Origin: Nymphalis io
Taxonomy: Eukaryota > Arthropoda > Insecta > Lepidoptera > Nymphalidae
DNA: 64,000 nt
Assembly (NCBI RefSeq): GCF_905147045.1
Contig: NC_065895.1
Location: 13,645,001 to 13,709,000 of the forward strand
Direction: 5' to 3'
Under the pieces are notes generated by a model. That model saw only the letters and a program-made list of their open reading frames with translations, had not been told where the DNA came from and searched no databases. The position numbers and the translations under genes are program-made. Every line of letters begins with the position of its first letter. The first letter of the stretch is position 1. Positions 53,301-59,893 of the stretch are shown here, one piece after another.

Positions 53301-56300
53301 TTTATGGTTTAGTGTGTCTTTGTAGAACTAACTAGTTTTCGCCGAAGGCTTCTTATATGTTGAAAAAGTTAATCGTTTATTTTCAAGCTCCTAGTCGACA
53401 TCATGACAAAGTAAGATATGTGTTTCATAAATTTAATACATAATTCATAAAATAAAAGTCATATAAATTAATGTGACAGAAGTGAAATTTATATGTGTCA
53501 GAAATGTTTCGTTCAAACGTTACATAACCTACTCATAACAATAAAATTTGACGGCGAAAACCTTTGGTAATCGTTAGGTTATAAATATTACAATGTATGC
53601 CTCTGTATCCTATTATAGCAAATTTACAAATAATGTAAGATAAGTACAATTGAGTAACATTCCTGAGATTATTAAGATGATGCTGTTCGCATATAAAATA
53701 TCTGTATGAATTCTGGCAGAGTAGAATAGATCCATTCCATCTCAACCCGTAGGTATCGCAAGAGCCGATTAAGGTATTAAGAAAGTAATAAGCACGTGCA
53801 TTAAAACCTCCATTTAATAGTACCCTAGCCACCGGAATGGGGTCGGAAACACATTTATAAATAAGATGAAATAATGCGACTCACGAGTGACGCGGATCGT
53901 TGCTGTTTGTTGAGGTCATGTTGGCTGCGACTGCGCTCCTCGCCAGCGTCAGAGAACTGGCCCGACTTACGGGAGCTGCAAAACATAAATATATCTTGTA
54001 AGAATATCATCACACTTAAAAATAAACTAAAGCTTATACACTTTTCACCACTATTTATCACCATTTAAGTTTGATGTATCAGAGAAACAAGTTATACAAG
54101 TTATAAAAGACAAACATTTGCTAAATTACATTAAAATATCGAAGTGACCCTGAACAATAGCGATTCCTGATATTGTTTTCGAATATTCTGTGACGGTATT
54201 TGTAAAATTTCTCTCAAATTCCACACTGGGCGCAACAGTGCGATGGGCCGTGACAAGATTGTTCTTGTGCAGTCGTTACGTTGACTCAATAACAACATCA
54301 CCTAGACATGAAACCTTGAAACACTGGCTCGATTACTTTTGCACAACTGCACTAGATTTCGTTATTAGTTGGTCAATGTGACGCTAAGTATCTGTTTTTA
54401 TTTATCTTTATTACTAAATACAGGAAGAAAATCCGACCAAATTGTTATTATAACGCAATTTTAAAGAATATAATTGATAAAATATTACTTGTTAAAATTT
54501 ATACTCCGCATCGTAATTATTCAATCTATTTGATCAAAAATAAAGTGATAGACAAATATAGACGAATTTATTTCAAAAATTAAATTTAGACAACAGCGGG
54601 ACTAGATCTTCAACCCTTGGGCTATTGATGTATCCGCTTCTAGTAAAAAATTAACACTTAATTAGAGGGGAGATTAGTAGTATTAGTAATGACTTTAAAT
54701 ACTTTACTTACTTAATTATAAAAAAGGAAAAGAGTCATTTATTATTTAAATAGCTTATTTCACTATGTAAGGTGTTCATTAAATAATTATATAGAACTAT
54801 ACTATTTAGATTTCGAAATATCGTTTGAAACATGATTATCGAAACCAAATTTAAAACTATTATCTCTCAGTACACTTCTAGATCGATTCCGTTGTAACTG
54901 ACTTGTTAGTAATTTCTATTTTTCATAAATCTATGTGCATGAAAGTAGGAAAAGATAACAGTTTAGTACCTACCTTTATCCGTGCAGTGACGGAGAAAGA
55001 ATACATTTCACTGCCCCTCTCTTTCCCATGGGTGTCGTAAGAGGCGACTAAGGGATATCTGAGCGACCATCTGCTCATCTGGTGGTAGGATGCTAACATC
55101 CGCCTGGCTTGTTACCACCGTACGCATGGTGAAAAACTCGTGAAGTGGCTTGCAGCCGCGTTTCGAGGTCAGCCAGCGTACAGCCAGTGCCCGAGCGATT
55201 ATTGCCGCGATGGGTGTTGGTCCAGTGGAGACGGCTGTTGAACCAATGCCGGGGGAAACTGTATTGACCTGCCGGACAGGGAGACCCGAAGAAACGGCTG
55301 TTCCGCTGGCCGCCCGTGGCATAGTACAGGGGCCCGAGCGTGCCTAACCAGCTCTCGAGGCTGCCCCACCAGGCCACGCATAATCTCGGGGTGGACCGTC
55401 GTGCCGGTTGGTGACCGGAAGGTGGGGTCCCGGCGGCCACTTCCGGGGGGGTTCGGGGGCCCTTCCGTCCGGCGGATCAGTATATTTTCCTTTTTGGCAA
55501 ACATTTGGGAAAACACGCCTCCATACTTTGCCCATCCCTATCGTGGCAATACGTCGCTCGCCTCACGTCTCTTTTCCTAATTTCCAAATGGTAGCGCAAA
55601 TAAGAAATAACGGTCGTTCAGCGGTGCACACCCCCACCATACCCACGCTGTTTGAGGTCGAGTTCTCTAACATCCGAGGACTCCATGCTAACCTCAACGC
55701 TGTCCACCACCATCTCGAGACAGCACGGCCAGCAATGTTGTTTCTCACGGAGACGCAAATACTCCGCCCTGCCGACACCAGCTACCTTAACTATCCCGGC
55801 TACATGCTGGAAGAATCTTTTAAAGCGAAAGCCGGAGTATGCTTGTTCGTCAGGGCGGATGTTTGTTGTCACCGATTGCGCTGCTTGGAGGACCCCTCCT
55901 TCTCCATGTTGGTGGTACGTGTGGACCTGGTTCGTCAGAGTCGAGTCTACGTGTGCCTCTACAGATCCCACAATGGTGACTTGGAGACAAGCCGATTATT
56001 CGACCATCTTAGTCGGTTGGCAGATGCTGCGCAAGAGCAGTTTCCTAACGCGGAATTGGTGTTTTTGGGGGATTTTAATGCTCACCATGAATCATGGTTG
56101 AAATCCCTCAAAACTGACCATGCTGGAAGAACTGCTCATGCTTTTGCTCTCACACACGACTTGACCCAACTGGTTGATCAGCCCACCAGGATCCCGGACA
56201 TTGATGGGCAAGCGCCTTCTCTACTGGATCTTCTGCTGACTTCTCACCCGGTGGAATATCAGGTTGTGGTTCAGGCTCCACTTGGTTCTTCGGATCACGG

Positions 56301-58625
56301 CCTTATATCTACCAAAGTGCCACAGGCCAAGCTGCCGCCATCAGCGGTATGCAAACGTCGCGTTTGGCACTATAAGTCGGCAGATTGGGACGGTATGCGC
56401 GATTACTATGCGTCAGTCCCTTGGAAGGAACGTTGCTTCAGTGGGAATGACCCGACAGCTAGTGCCGCTGCTGTTGCTGATGAGATCATGTTAGGAATGG
56501 AATACTACATTCCTAGCTCAGATCTCATCAATAGGGGTACGCGTAACCGTTGGTTCACGCGTGAATGTGCCGACGCTGTATCATCTAAGCAGGCGGCATA
56601 TCGCGCGTGGATCAACGGCTGCAATAGCGGGGCATCTAACATTGACTCACTGAAAGCAAACTACAATAAAAATTCCAAGTCCTGTAGGAAGGCATACACG
56701 AGAGCAGATGCACAGCGCATTGTACAGATTGGTCATGACCTTATTTCGCATCCTAGGGGCTCCCGTAGCTTCTGGCGTCTGACCAAGTCTGTGCAAAACA
56801 ATTTCTGCCAACCTTCGCTGCCACCGCTCAGAAATCCGGACGGATCGCTAGCTCACAGTCCGCAGGAGAAAGCCGACCTCCTGGCTAAACTCTTTGCCGA
56901 CAACTCTGTGATCGATGATTGTAGTGCGCAGCCACCAACAATACCTTCATGTGGCCACACGATGCCTGACATCAAAATCAGGCAACGTGATGTGCGTGCG
57001 GAGCTGCAATCACTCGATATACGGAAAGCTAGTGGTCCCGATGGAATACCAGCCATTGTGCTGAAGAAGTGCGCAGCGGAGCTGTCTCCTGTGTTAACGC
57101 GCCTGTTCCAACTTTCTCTCTCTTCGGGATGTGTGCCGGAGGCTTGGAGAAGAGCTAATGTGCAAGCGGTTCCCAAAAAAGGGGATCGGTCTGACCCGGC
57201 AAATTATCGGCCAATAGCTATCACCTCAGTACTTTGTAAGGTGATGGAACGGATTTTAAACAACCAACTGATCCATTACCTAGAAGATCACTGTCTAATT
57301 AATGATCGTCAGTACGGGTTTCGACCAAAACGGTCCACAGGTGATCTTCTAGCGTACGTAACGCACCTCTGGGGTGAAGCTATCGACAAGCATGGAGAAT
57401 CGTTGGCTGTCAGCCTCGATATCTCCAAGGCTTTCGACAGGGTCTGGCACAGAAGTCTTCTCTCCAAGCTACCGGCATATGGTCTGCCTGCTCAGCTATG
57501 CACCTGGATTGCCAGCTTCCTACACAAGCGTAGCCTTCGTGTTTTAGTAGATGGTTGCGCTTCACAATTCTATGTAGTGAATGCTGGGGTCCCCCAGGGA
57601 TCTGTGCTATCTCCCACACTCTTTCTTTTGCATATCAATGATATGCTCTCTCTTGGGAACATACATTGCTATGCAGATGATAGTACAGTGCATGGTGGAT
57701 ACCACGGACGCGCAGTGGCTGGGCGGGCGGAAACTGAGGAGAGGCGGGAGAATCTTGTCATTGAACTCGATAGGACATTAGAGCTCATCGCTAAATGGGG
57801 TTCTGATAATCTTGTTGAGTTTAATGCCAAGAAAACACAGGTGTGCGCTCTCACAGCGAAAAAGTCACCATTTTACCCTCATCCTTCCCTCTGTGGCACA
57901 CCGCTGATGATACAAAGCAAAATCGCCATGCTGGGGATGGACGTTCGCTGCGACCTTAGTCCAAGGGATTACATCGAGGCTATTATAAAAACAGCTTCAC
58001 GAAAACTCGGAGTTCTGAACAAGGTGCGGCGTTTTTTCACGCCACAACAACTGTGCCTGTTATACAAAACACAGGTACGGTCTTGCGTTGAATATTGCTC
58101 GCACCTTTGGGATGGCTCCGCTAAGTACCTAATGGAGGCCTTGGACCGTTTGCAGCGACGTGCAGTACGCATTATTGGCGACGTAAAGGTCACAAACACC
58201 CTTGAACCTTTACAATTGCGTCGCGAGATAGCAGCACTGAGCGCTTTCTATCGTCTGTATCACGGCGAGTGCTCTGAGGAATTATTCTCTCTAATTCCTG
58301 CTTCCCCCTTCCTTCTTAAGTCCACGCGAGCTGGTTCTCGATGTCACCGCCTAACTGTGACATCAATTCCATCGCGCACAAAGAAATTTGGCAACTCCTT
58401 TCTTTGCCGCACTACCAAAGAATGGAATTCCTTACCAGCTCACGTGTTCCCCTCCTCTTACAACCCGGGTTCCTTCAAACGAGGCGTGAAGAGGCATCTT
58501 GCGGGCCGGCATGGCGGGGACGGCTAGTACAGAACATTCTTCCCGACTGTACTGGCCGTCGTCGCGTTTGGACTCTACTACCACTTACCATCAGGTGGAG
58601 TGGAGTCATTTGCCATCCCGGGGCA

Positions 58626-58683
<58 letters not shown>

Positions 58684-59893
58684 TTTCTCCTGCTTGTCAC
58701 GATTTTGTTTCGTACCTATTTAAGTGCTATATTTAATTTAAGCTTAAGTGTTATCAATAAGAAAATGGAAACATACAAATTCATATACTCGTATGTTTTT
58801 CTCAAATTTTCATAAATGAAATTGATCGAATTTCAGTATTTCATGATTCACTGAGCGAACACTGAAGTAATTATTATTCGCAATTATATTTAAAAGGGAC
58901 TTATATGTTAGACACAAGACAGTCACGAAGTGGAAAATAGACACAAAATCGCAACCACAACTCGTTTGTAAGTCATGACTTTCATAAATATTGTATATAA
59001 GATCTGCTCTCCGGAGTGACGGTCAATGTGCGTCCGCCTACACACGAGATTATTGAGGTAATTCCACGGATATTAACATTCCACTCAGAACACCCATAAC
59101 GTTCTCGTTTCTTGTGAAATCAAATTTGAAACAATCACTCGATATAATTTGTTTGCCAGATACAGGTTGGCGTAAAAAACCTTATCGATACAATATACCG
59201 TAACAGTATTTATGTGCAAATATAATTAACAAAATACAATTTGATACGTAACGTTGAGTTCTAAAAATCATGTCAGATAAATAATATATTTCACTTCTAC
59301 TGGGCTTTGTGCCAGAAGTGTCCCAGACGGGCTTGTCTGGGTAGGTATCTGGTATTGTTGTGGTCCGGTTTGAATGGTGAGTGAGCCAGTGCAATTGCTG
59401 GCACAAGGAACAAACATCTTAGTTCCCAAGGTTGGTGGCGCATTGGCGATGTAAGTGATGGTGACCACTTACCGTCAGGTGGCTCATATGCTCGTCCTAT
59501 ACTATAAAAAACACAATTTTGCTAGTGATATAAAAATATGAAAAATCAATATGCTTATTGGTAAAAAAATAACCTATTGGCTTCGTGAGACTACTATTAC
59601 TTACCCGATGGGACTGCAACGGGATGGGTCCCCGAGAACTGTGCCTTCGAGCAAAATCATCCTACCACGAATAACCTTGTCAAATCTCGAGGTGTTAAGT
59701 AAAATATTTTTACTTGGCCCATCACAGACCCAACGAATACCTAATGTTTTAAGTCCAATAGTTAACTCTGCTCTTAAAATTAAATTATCTAATAGATTCT
59801 AATAAAGTGATAATTAAAATATTACCTGGCGAGTTTGCGGTGCGCGCGTCGCCCACCGCTGATCATGGAAAGCGTGCTCATCACGGCGGACAT
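21147..59893 (-). CDS. PDZ domain and coiled-coil scaffold protein, family not recognised
   Basis: Ten minus-strand exons, in coding order: 59826-59893, 53885-53975, 46435-46482, 37475-37596, 35300-35515, 34921-35067, 25890-26024, 24676-24814, 23024-23185, 21147-22394. Every junction has GT/AG and matching phase, giving 791 aa, stop included at 21147. The start is the first ATG after an in-frame TAG; a spliced upstream exon cannot be excluded. Layout: Ser/Arg-rich head; coiled-coil segments (about 90-115, 140-215, with IQNLKKQL and MQELKRRLEKTH); one PDZ domain (about 236-310) with carboxylate loop RGAGLVVEW and KPGDRILEVNGTSMLCCSQEELRR; coiled coil LRLELGALR...RISYLEEQVAELLD (323-372); then a 415-residue basic, Ser-rich tail, probably disordered. 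The architecture suggests a cytoskeletal or junctional scaffold; that is inference. Introns up to 8.9 kb carry most mobile elements here. Confidence 0.85.
22395..23023 (-). other. Intron 9 of the PDZ/coiled-coil gene
   Basis: AT-rich spacer between the third coiled-coil exon and the large last exon. Acceptor is ATCTCTTTCCAG before 22394. No repeat recognised. Confidence 0.7.
23998..24268 (+). mobile_element. SINE family A, near full length
   Basis: Contains 'agggctttgtgcaagctcgt', 'tggtattgttgtgttacggt', 'aattacaggcacaagggaca', 'agtggcgcattggcgatgta', 'agcgatggttaacatttctt' and 'cttaccatcaggtggccctt', then an A-rich end. A second, shorter fragment (24315-24368, 'cacaaggggcataa...tggcgcattgatgatgtag') follows in the same orientation. 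Antisense within an intron. Confidence 0.8.
26260..26369. repeat. 32-bp GC-rich tandem repeat, 3.4 copies
   Basis: Three identical 32-bp units (26260-26291, 26292-26323, 26324-26355), each beginning GATCAACAAAGTGC and ending GCCGCGCTCAT, plus 14 bases of a fourth. It lies about 235 bp upstream (in gene sense) of the PDZ exon 25890-26024. The GC content stands out from the AT-rich intron. A diverged GATCAACAAAA lies at 26242. Confidence 0.92.
28791..28898 (+). mobile_element. SINE family A, 5' fragment
   Basis: 'tgggtaggtatcacccacgc', 'cagatattctatcgctaaac', 'ttgttgcgttacggtttgaa' and 'gtgagtgagccagtgtaatt' match the 5' half of family A. The copy stops there, before a short inverted repeat around 28897-28932. 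Confidence 0.75.
29025..29132 (-). mobile_element. SINE family B, 5' fragment
   Basis: On the minus strand: 'gatggtccaatggttatgac', then a degenerate B box, 'catcactgaattttcatgta' and 'cttaatttgtgcttattcag'. This matches the 5' part of the copies at 9484-9735 and 51330-51600. Confidence 0.7.
30710..30965 (-). mobile_element. SINE family A, degraded copy in reverse
   Basis: Order and wording fit family A read on the minus strand: 'tattgctgtagcggtagatg' side at the right, then 'ttccggtttaaaaagtgagt', 'gttaacaagcattaagggct' and a 3' end near 30715. Many substitutions show an old insertion. Confidence 0.55.
31252..31325 (+). mobile_element. SINE family B, 3' end fragment
   Basis: 'agcgtggtggcataagctcc', 'ctactcctcaaaaggagag' and 'ttagcccagaagtgggatat' match the 3' end of the full copy at 51330-51600. 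Confidence 0.7.
32405..34003 (+). mobile_element. 5'-truncated LINE insertion including its 3' UTR
   Basis: Starts at about the RT frame and continues after the stop (33568-33570) with an AATA-repeat stretch (33565-33597), about 360 bp of AT-rich 3' UTR, 'agctactagtagtccttaaa' and an A-rich AAATAAA-type tail to about 34003. The edges are approximate and no target-site duplication was found. Confidence 0.65.
32422..33570 (+). CDS. Reverse transcriptase of a 5'-truncated non-LTR retrotransposon
   Basis: One open frame of 382 codons beginning inside the RT domain: YTDLTKAFDKVSHDILL (first catalytic Asp), GVPQGSHLGPWFFNIFINDI, FADDLKLTK (catalytic FADD), then a C-terminal region with SVLEYGSVVWNP and RIERIQKRF. 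No endonuclease, N-terminal RT motifs or ORF1 precede it, so it is a dead, 5'-truncated copy, although the frame is still open. The first ATG-like start is an artefact of truncation. The clade is of the CR1/Jockey type by motif; I cannot name it closer. It lies antisense in intron 6 of the PDZ gene. Confidence 0.85.
   Translation: MPAIDNHKQVDAIYTDLTKAFDKVSHDILLLKLSKYGFNGNMLEWFKSYLYNRQQFVVLKGFSSSLYKACSGVPQGSHLGPWFFNIFINDICDTVHYSRVFLFADDLKLTKVINNLADSELLQVDINAIYNWCKNNKMELNVSKCKHIKFTRKLNIIKTIYSIDNIKLEEVFEISDLGVIFDDKLTFVPHFNKIITKSSKTLGFLIRNGKHFTNNTKKIIYNAYVRSVLEYGSVVWNPCYNVHRLRIERIQKRFVYHLSRNKKTSYNKSNKNYSNLLKDFNMDSLSVRRQLLDLSFLFKIIRNEIDCTYLLEKIYYRIPRRNVRSFLGTFDVRISKTKLGCNAPMPRSSRLYNGFCQDLDIFNDSAMIYRKRALELLRDANK
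35780..36190 (+). pseudogene. Degraded LINE reverse-transcriptase C-terminus
   Basis: On the + strand, one frame gives LEYCCTIWVPYSYYRIHVER followed by IERVQKRFLKHMSF (from about 35822). Further on, after stops and shifts, it gives LESRRSLLFLTFLYNIL and LIRNNSRRLGSLLH. These are the post-RT region of a CR1/Jockey-type LINE like the one at 32422-33570, but of a different subfamily and with several stops. The 193-codon frame on the other strand is an antisense shadow. Confidence 0.75.
39746..40020 (+). mobile_element. SINE family A, diverged full-length copy
   Basis: 'gatagggctttgtgtcacct', 'gtattgttgtatcccggttg', 'gtgagtgagccagtgtaact', 'ttgatggcgcattaacgttg' and 'tgtgaccatatacttttgca' follow the family A order with about one change in five bases. 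An old copy. Confidence 0.65.
40508..40552. repeat. 20-bp inverted repeat, one mismatch
   Basis: Arms 40508-40527 and 40533-40552 pair at 19 of 20 positions around a 5-base loop (cgtgc). Confidence 0.85.
41222..41485 (-). mobile_element. SINE family A, reverse orientation
   Basis: Read on the minus strand: 'ggtagggttttgtggaagct', 'atattctacagcaaaacagc', 'ttgttgtgttccggtttgag', 'aagggatataacatcttagt', 'tggccatgtaagcgatggtt' and 'acatttcttacaatgccaat'. The 3' motif is altered to 'gtggcacatatgctcgtctg'. Sense to the host gene. Confidence 0.78.
41575..41800 (+). mobile_element. SINE family B, diverged copy
   Basis: A-box side 'cggcttagaacatgtgcggc', B box 'ttacgggttcaagtctgggt', then 'cacatgtgtatccactaact' and the 3' end 'gtggtgaaataagctccaat ... 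aggagaggaggccttattcc'. The middle is shortened relative to 51330-51600. Confidence 0.65.
41818..41850. repeat. Perfect 14-bp inverted repeat
   Basis: Arms 41818-41831 and 41837-41850 are exact reverse complements with a 5-base loop (agcag). It begins 18 bases after the family B SINE at 41575-41800. Confidence 0.88.
43255..43672 (+). mobile_element. Family E repeat split by a SINE
   Basis: Left half 43255-43340 ('acagaaaaacccaataactt ... aacccaggacctccgggtct'), right half about 43647-43672 ('gccactagacaaacgaggca'). The family A SINE lies between them. A related copy at about 63490-63590 has the same opening ('acagaaaaacctaatatttt') and the same 'ggccactagacgaatgcggc' end without the SINE. Confidence 0.65.
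43345..43646 (+). mobile_element. SINE family A, full-length reference copy
   Basis: The most complete copy: 'ctggtggtagggctttgtgc', 'aagctcgtctgggtaggtac', 'cacccactcatcagatattc', 'taccgcaaaacagcaatact', a B-box-like 'ttccggtttgaagggtgag', 'tggtggcgcattggatatgt', 'aagcgatggttgacatttct', 'gtgaccacttaccatcaggt' and a run of A. An 'aagcc' on both sides (43335-43345 and end of the A run) is a likely short target duplication. Confidence 0.85.
44294..44360. repeat. (TA)n microsatellite
   Basis: About 33 uninterrupted TA units, in intron 3 of the PDZ/coiled-coil gene. Such length is expected to be polymorphic and prone to assembly error. Confidence 0.95.
51140..51265 (+). mobile_element. Family D SINE-like repeat
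   Basis: 'ggccgcctagcgatgtaaaa', a Pol III B box in 'gttggttcgatcctgtccgc', then 'cttgggctattggcgttccc' and 'acacttaattggaagggtaa'. Shares 'cttgggctattg', 'ttaacacttaatt' style segments and 'attagtaat' with 54605-54700. Confidence 0.6.
51330..51600 (+). mobile_element. SINE family B, full-length reference copy
   Basis: A box 'gctcagtggtaaaacgcgtg', B box 'cgtgggttgaaacccgggca', 'agcaccactcaattttcatg', 'aaaacatcgtgagaaaacct', 'cccgcattggagcagcgtgg', 'tggaataagctccaaaacct' and 'gccttagcctatcagtggga'. The tRNA-like head and unique body define a SINE; the 3' end is without a long poly(A). Confidence 0.85.
52401..52721 (+). mobile_element. 291-bp retro-insertion with a 15-bp target-site duplication and poly-C tract
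   Basis: The 15-mer AGTGTTGGCTAAGTT occurs at 52401-52415 and again at 52707-52721. Between them lie 291 bp ending in a short A run. This is the structure left by target-primed reverse transcription: 3' A tail, long direct target duplication, no terminal repeats. The insert is GC-richer than its surroundings, has a run of about 14 C near 52634-52647 and a 'ttcccgtgggggaaacgcg' stretch. It matches no other sequence in the window. It may be a SINE, a 5'-truncated LINE tail or a retrocopied RNA. Confidence 0.88.
54605..54700 (+). mobile_element. Family D repeat, second copy
   Basis: 'cttgggctattgatgtatcc', 'gcttctagtaaaaaattaac' and 'attagaggggagattagtag' run parallel to 51170-51265. The 5' B-box part is degraded. 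Confidence 0.55.
55408..58527 (+). CDS. LINE polyprotein: AP endonuclease plus reverse transcriptase, intact
   Basis: 1039 codons without a stop. The true start may be the later Met in NFQMVAQIRNNG (about residue 61). Endonuclease: FSNIRGL (catalytic Asn), LFLTETQ (Glu), VFLGDFNAHHESW (Asp), LLDLLLTS and the closing GSSDHGLIS (Ser-Asp-His). RT: KKGDRSDPANYRPIAITSVL, YGFRPKRSTGDLL, SLDISKAFDRVWH, AGVPQGSVLSPTLF and CYADDST with YADD at residues 755-758. The C-terminal part contains VRSCVEYCSHLWDG and TKEWNSLPAHVFP. Known for such proteins: nick the target and copy the element RNA at the nick. All recognised catalytic residues are present, so it could be active. The clade (Jockey/CR1 group) is inferred from motifs only. 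Confidence 0.92.
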   Translation: MVTGRWGPGGHFRGGSGALPSGGSVYFPFWQTFGKTRLHTLPIPIVAIRRSPHVSFPNFQMVAQIRNNGRSAVHTPTIPTLFEVEFSNIRGLHANLNAVHHHLETARPAMLFLTETQILRPADTSYLNYPGYMLEESFKAKAGVCLFVRADVCCHRLRCLEDPSFSMLVVRVDLVRQSRVYVCLYRSHNGDLETSRLFDHLSRLADAAQEQFPNAELVFLGDFNAHHESWLKSLKTDHAGRTAHAFALTHDLTQLVDQPTRIPDIDGQAPSLLDLLLTSHPVEYQVVVQAPLGSSDHGLISTKVPQAKLPPSAVCKRRVWHYKSADWDGMRDYYASVPWKERCFSGNDPTASAAAVADEIMLGMEYYIPSSDLINRGTRNRWFTRECADAVSSKQAAYRAWINGCNSGASNIDSLKANYNKNSKSCRKAYTRADAQRIVQIGHDLISHPRGSRSFWRLTKSVQNNFCQPSLPPLRNPDGSLAHSPQEKADLLAKLFADNSVIDDCSAQPPTIPSCGHTMPDIKIRQRDVRAELQSLDIRKASGPDGIPAIVLKKCAAELSPVLTRLFQLSLSSGCVPEAWRRANVQAVPKKGDRSDPANYRPIAITSVLCKVMERILNNQLIHYLEDHCLINDRQYGFRPKRSTGDLLAYVTHLWGEAIDKHGESLAVSLDISKAFDRVWHRSLLSKLPAYGLPAQLCTWIASFLHKRSLRVLVDGCASQFYVVNAGVPQGSVLSPTLFLLHINDMLSLGNIHCYADDSTVHGGYHGRAVAGRAETEERRENLVIELDRTLELIAKWGSDNLVEFNAKKTQVCALTAKKSPFYPHPSLCGTPLMIQSKIAMLGMDVRCDLSPRDYIEAIIKTASRKLGVLNKVRRFFTPQQLCLLYKTQVRSCVEYCSHLWDGSAKYLMEALDRLQRRAVRIIGDVKVTNTLEPLQLRREIAALSAFYRLYHGECSEELFSLIPASPFLLKSTRAGSRCHRLTVTSIPSRTKKFGNSFLCRTTKEWNSLPAHVFPSSYNPGSFKRGVKRHLAGRHGGDG
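58629..58679 (+). repeat. 51-nt poly(A) tail of the LINE
   Basis: Uninterrupted A run directly after 'ggggcatat'. Tails this long and pure decay quickly by replication slippage and mutation, pointing to a recent insertion. Confidence 0.95.
59302..59515 (+). mobile_element. SINE family A with an internal deletion
   Basis: 'ctgggctttgtgccagaagt', 'ttgtctgggtaggtatctgg', 'ttgttgtggtccggtttgaa', 'gtgagtgagccagtgcaatt', 'cttagttcccaaggttggtg', 'gcgcattggcgatgtaagtg', then directly 'accacttaccgtcaggtggc' and an A-rich end. The 'aacatttcttacaatgccaa' segment of other copies is missing. Lies 300 bp from the first coding exon of the PDZ gene, antisense to it. Confidence 0.8.

Larger units (their letters stand above)
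46483..53884 (-). other. Intron 2 of the PDZ/coiled-coil gene
   Basis: 7.4 kb. Holds a family D repeat (51140-51265), a full family B SINE (51330-51600) and the 291-bp insertion with target duplication (52416-52706). The remainder is AT-rich without supported coding sequence. Confidence 0.7.
54980..58679 (+). mobile_element. APE-type LINE, apparently young, with long poly(A) tail
   Basis: The 5' region from about 54980 carries 'ctttcccatgggtgtcgtaa' and 'gaggcgactaagggatatct', followed by one long ORF, a short 3' UTR (58528-58628) and 51 consecutive A (58629-58679). No ORF1 or zinc-knuckle gene precedes the ORF, so the element either lacks ORF1 or is 5'-truncated. No target-site duplication could be matched between the flanks. 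It is inserted antisense in intron 1 of the PDZ gene. The 3' UTR contains 'ccacttaccatcaggtgg', also found in SINE family A. Confidence 0.85.
53976..59825 (-). other. Intron 1 of the PDZ/coiled-coil gene
   Basis: 5.85 kb, of which about 3.7 kb is the LINE at 54980-58679. Also contains a family D repeat and a family A SINE. The donor GTAAT (59825-59821) follows the first coding exon. Confidence 0.7.

Noticed and set aside
58600..58815. ORFs containing long poly-Lys.
   Set aside because: Created by translating the LINE poly(A) tail.
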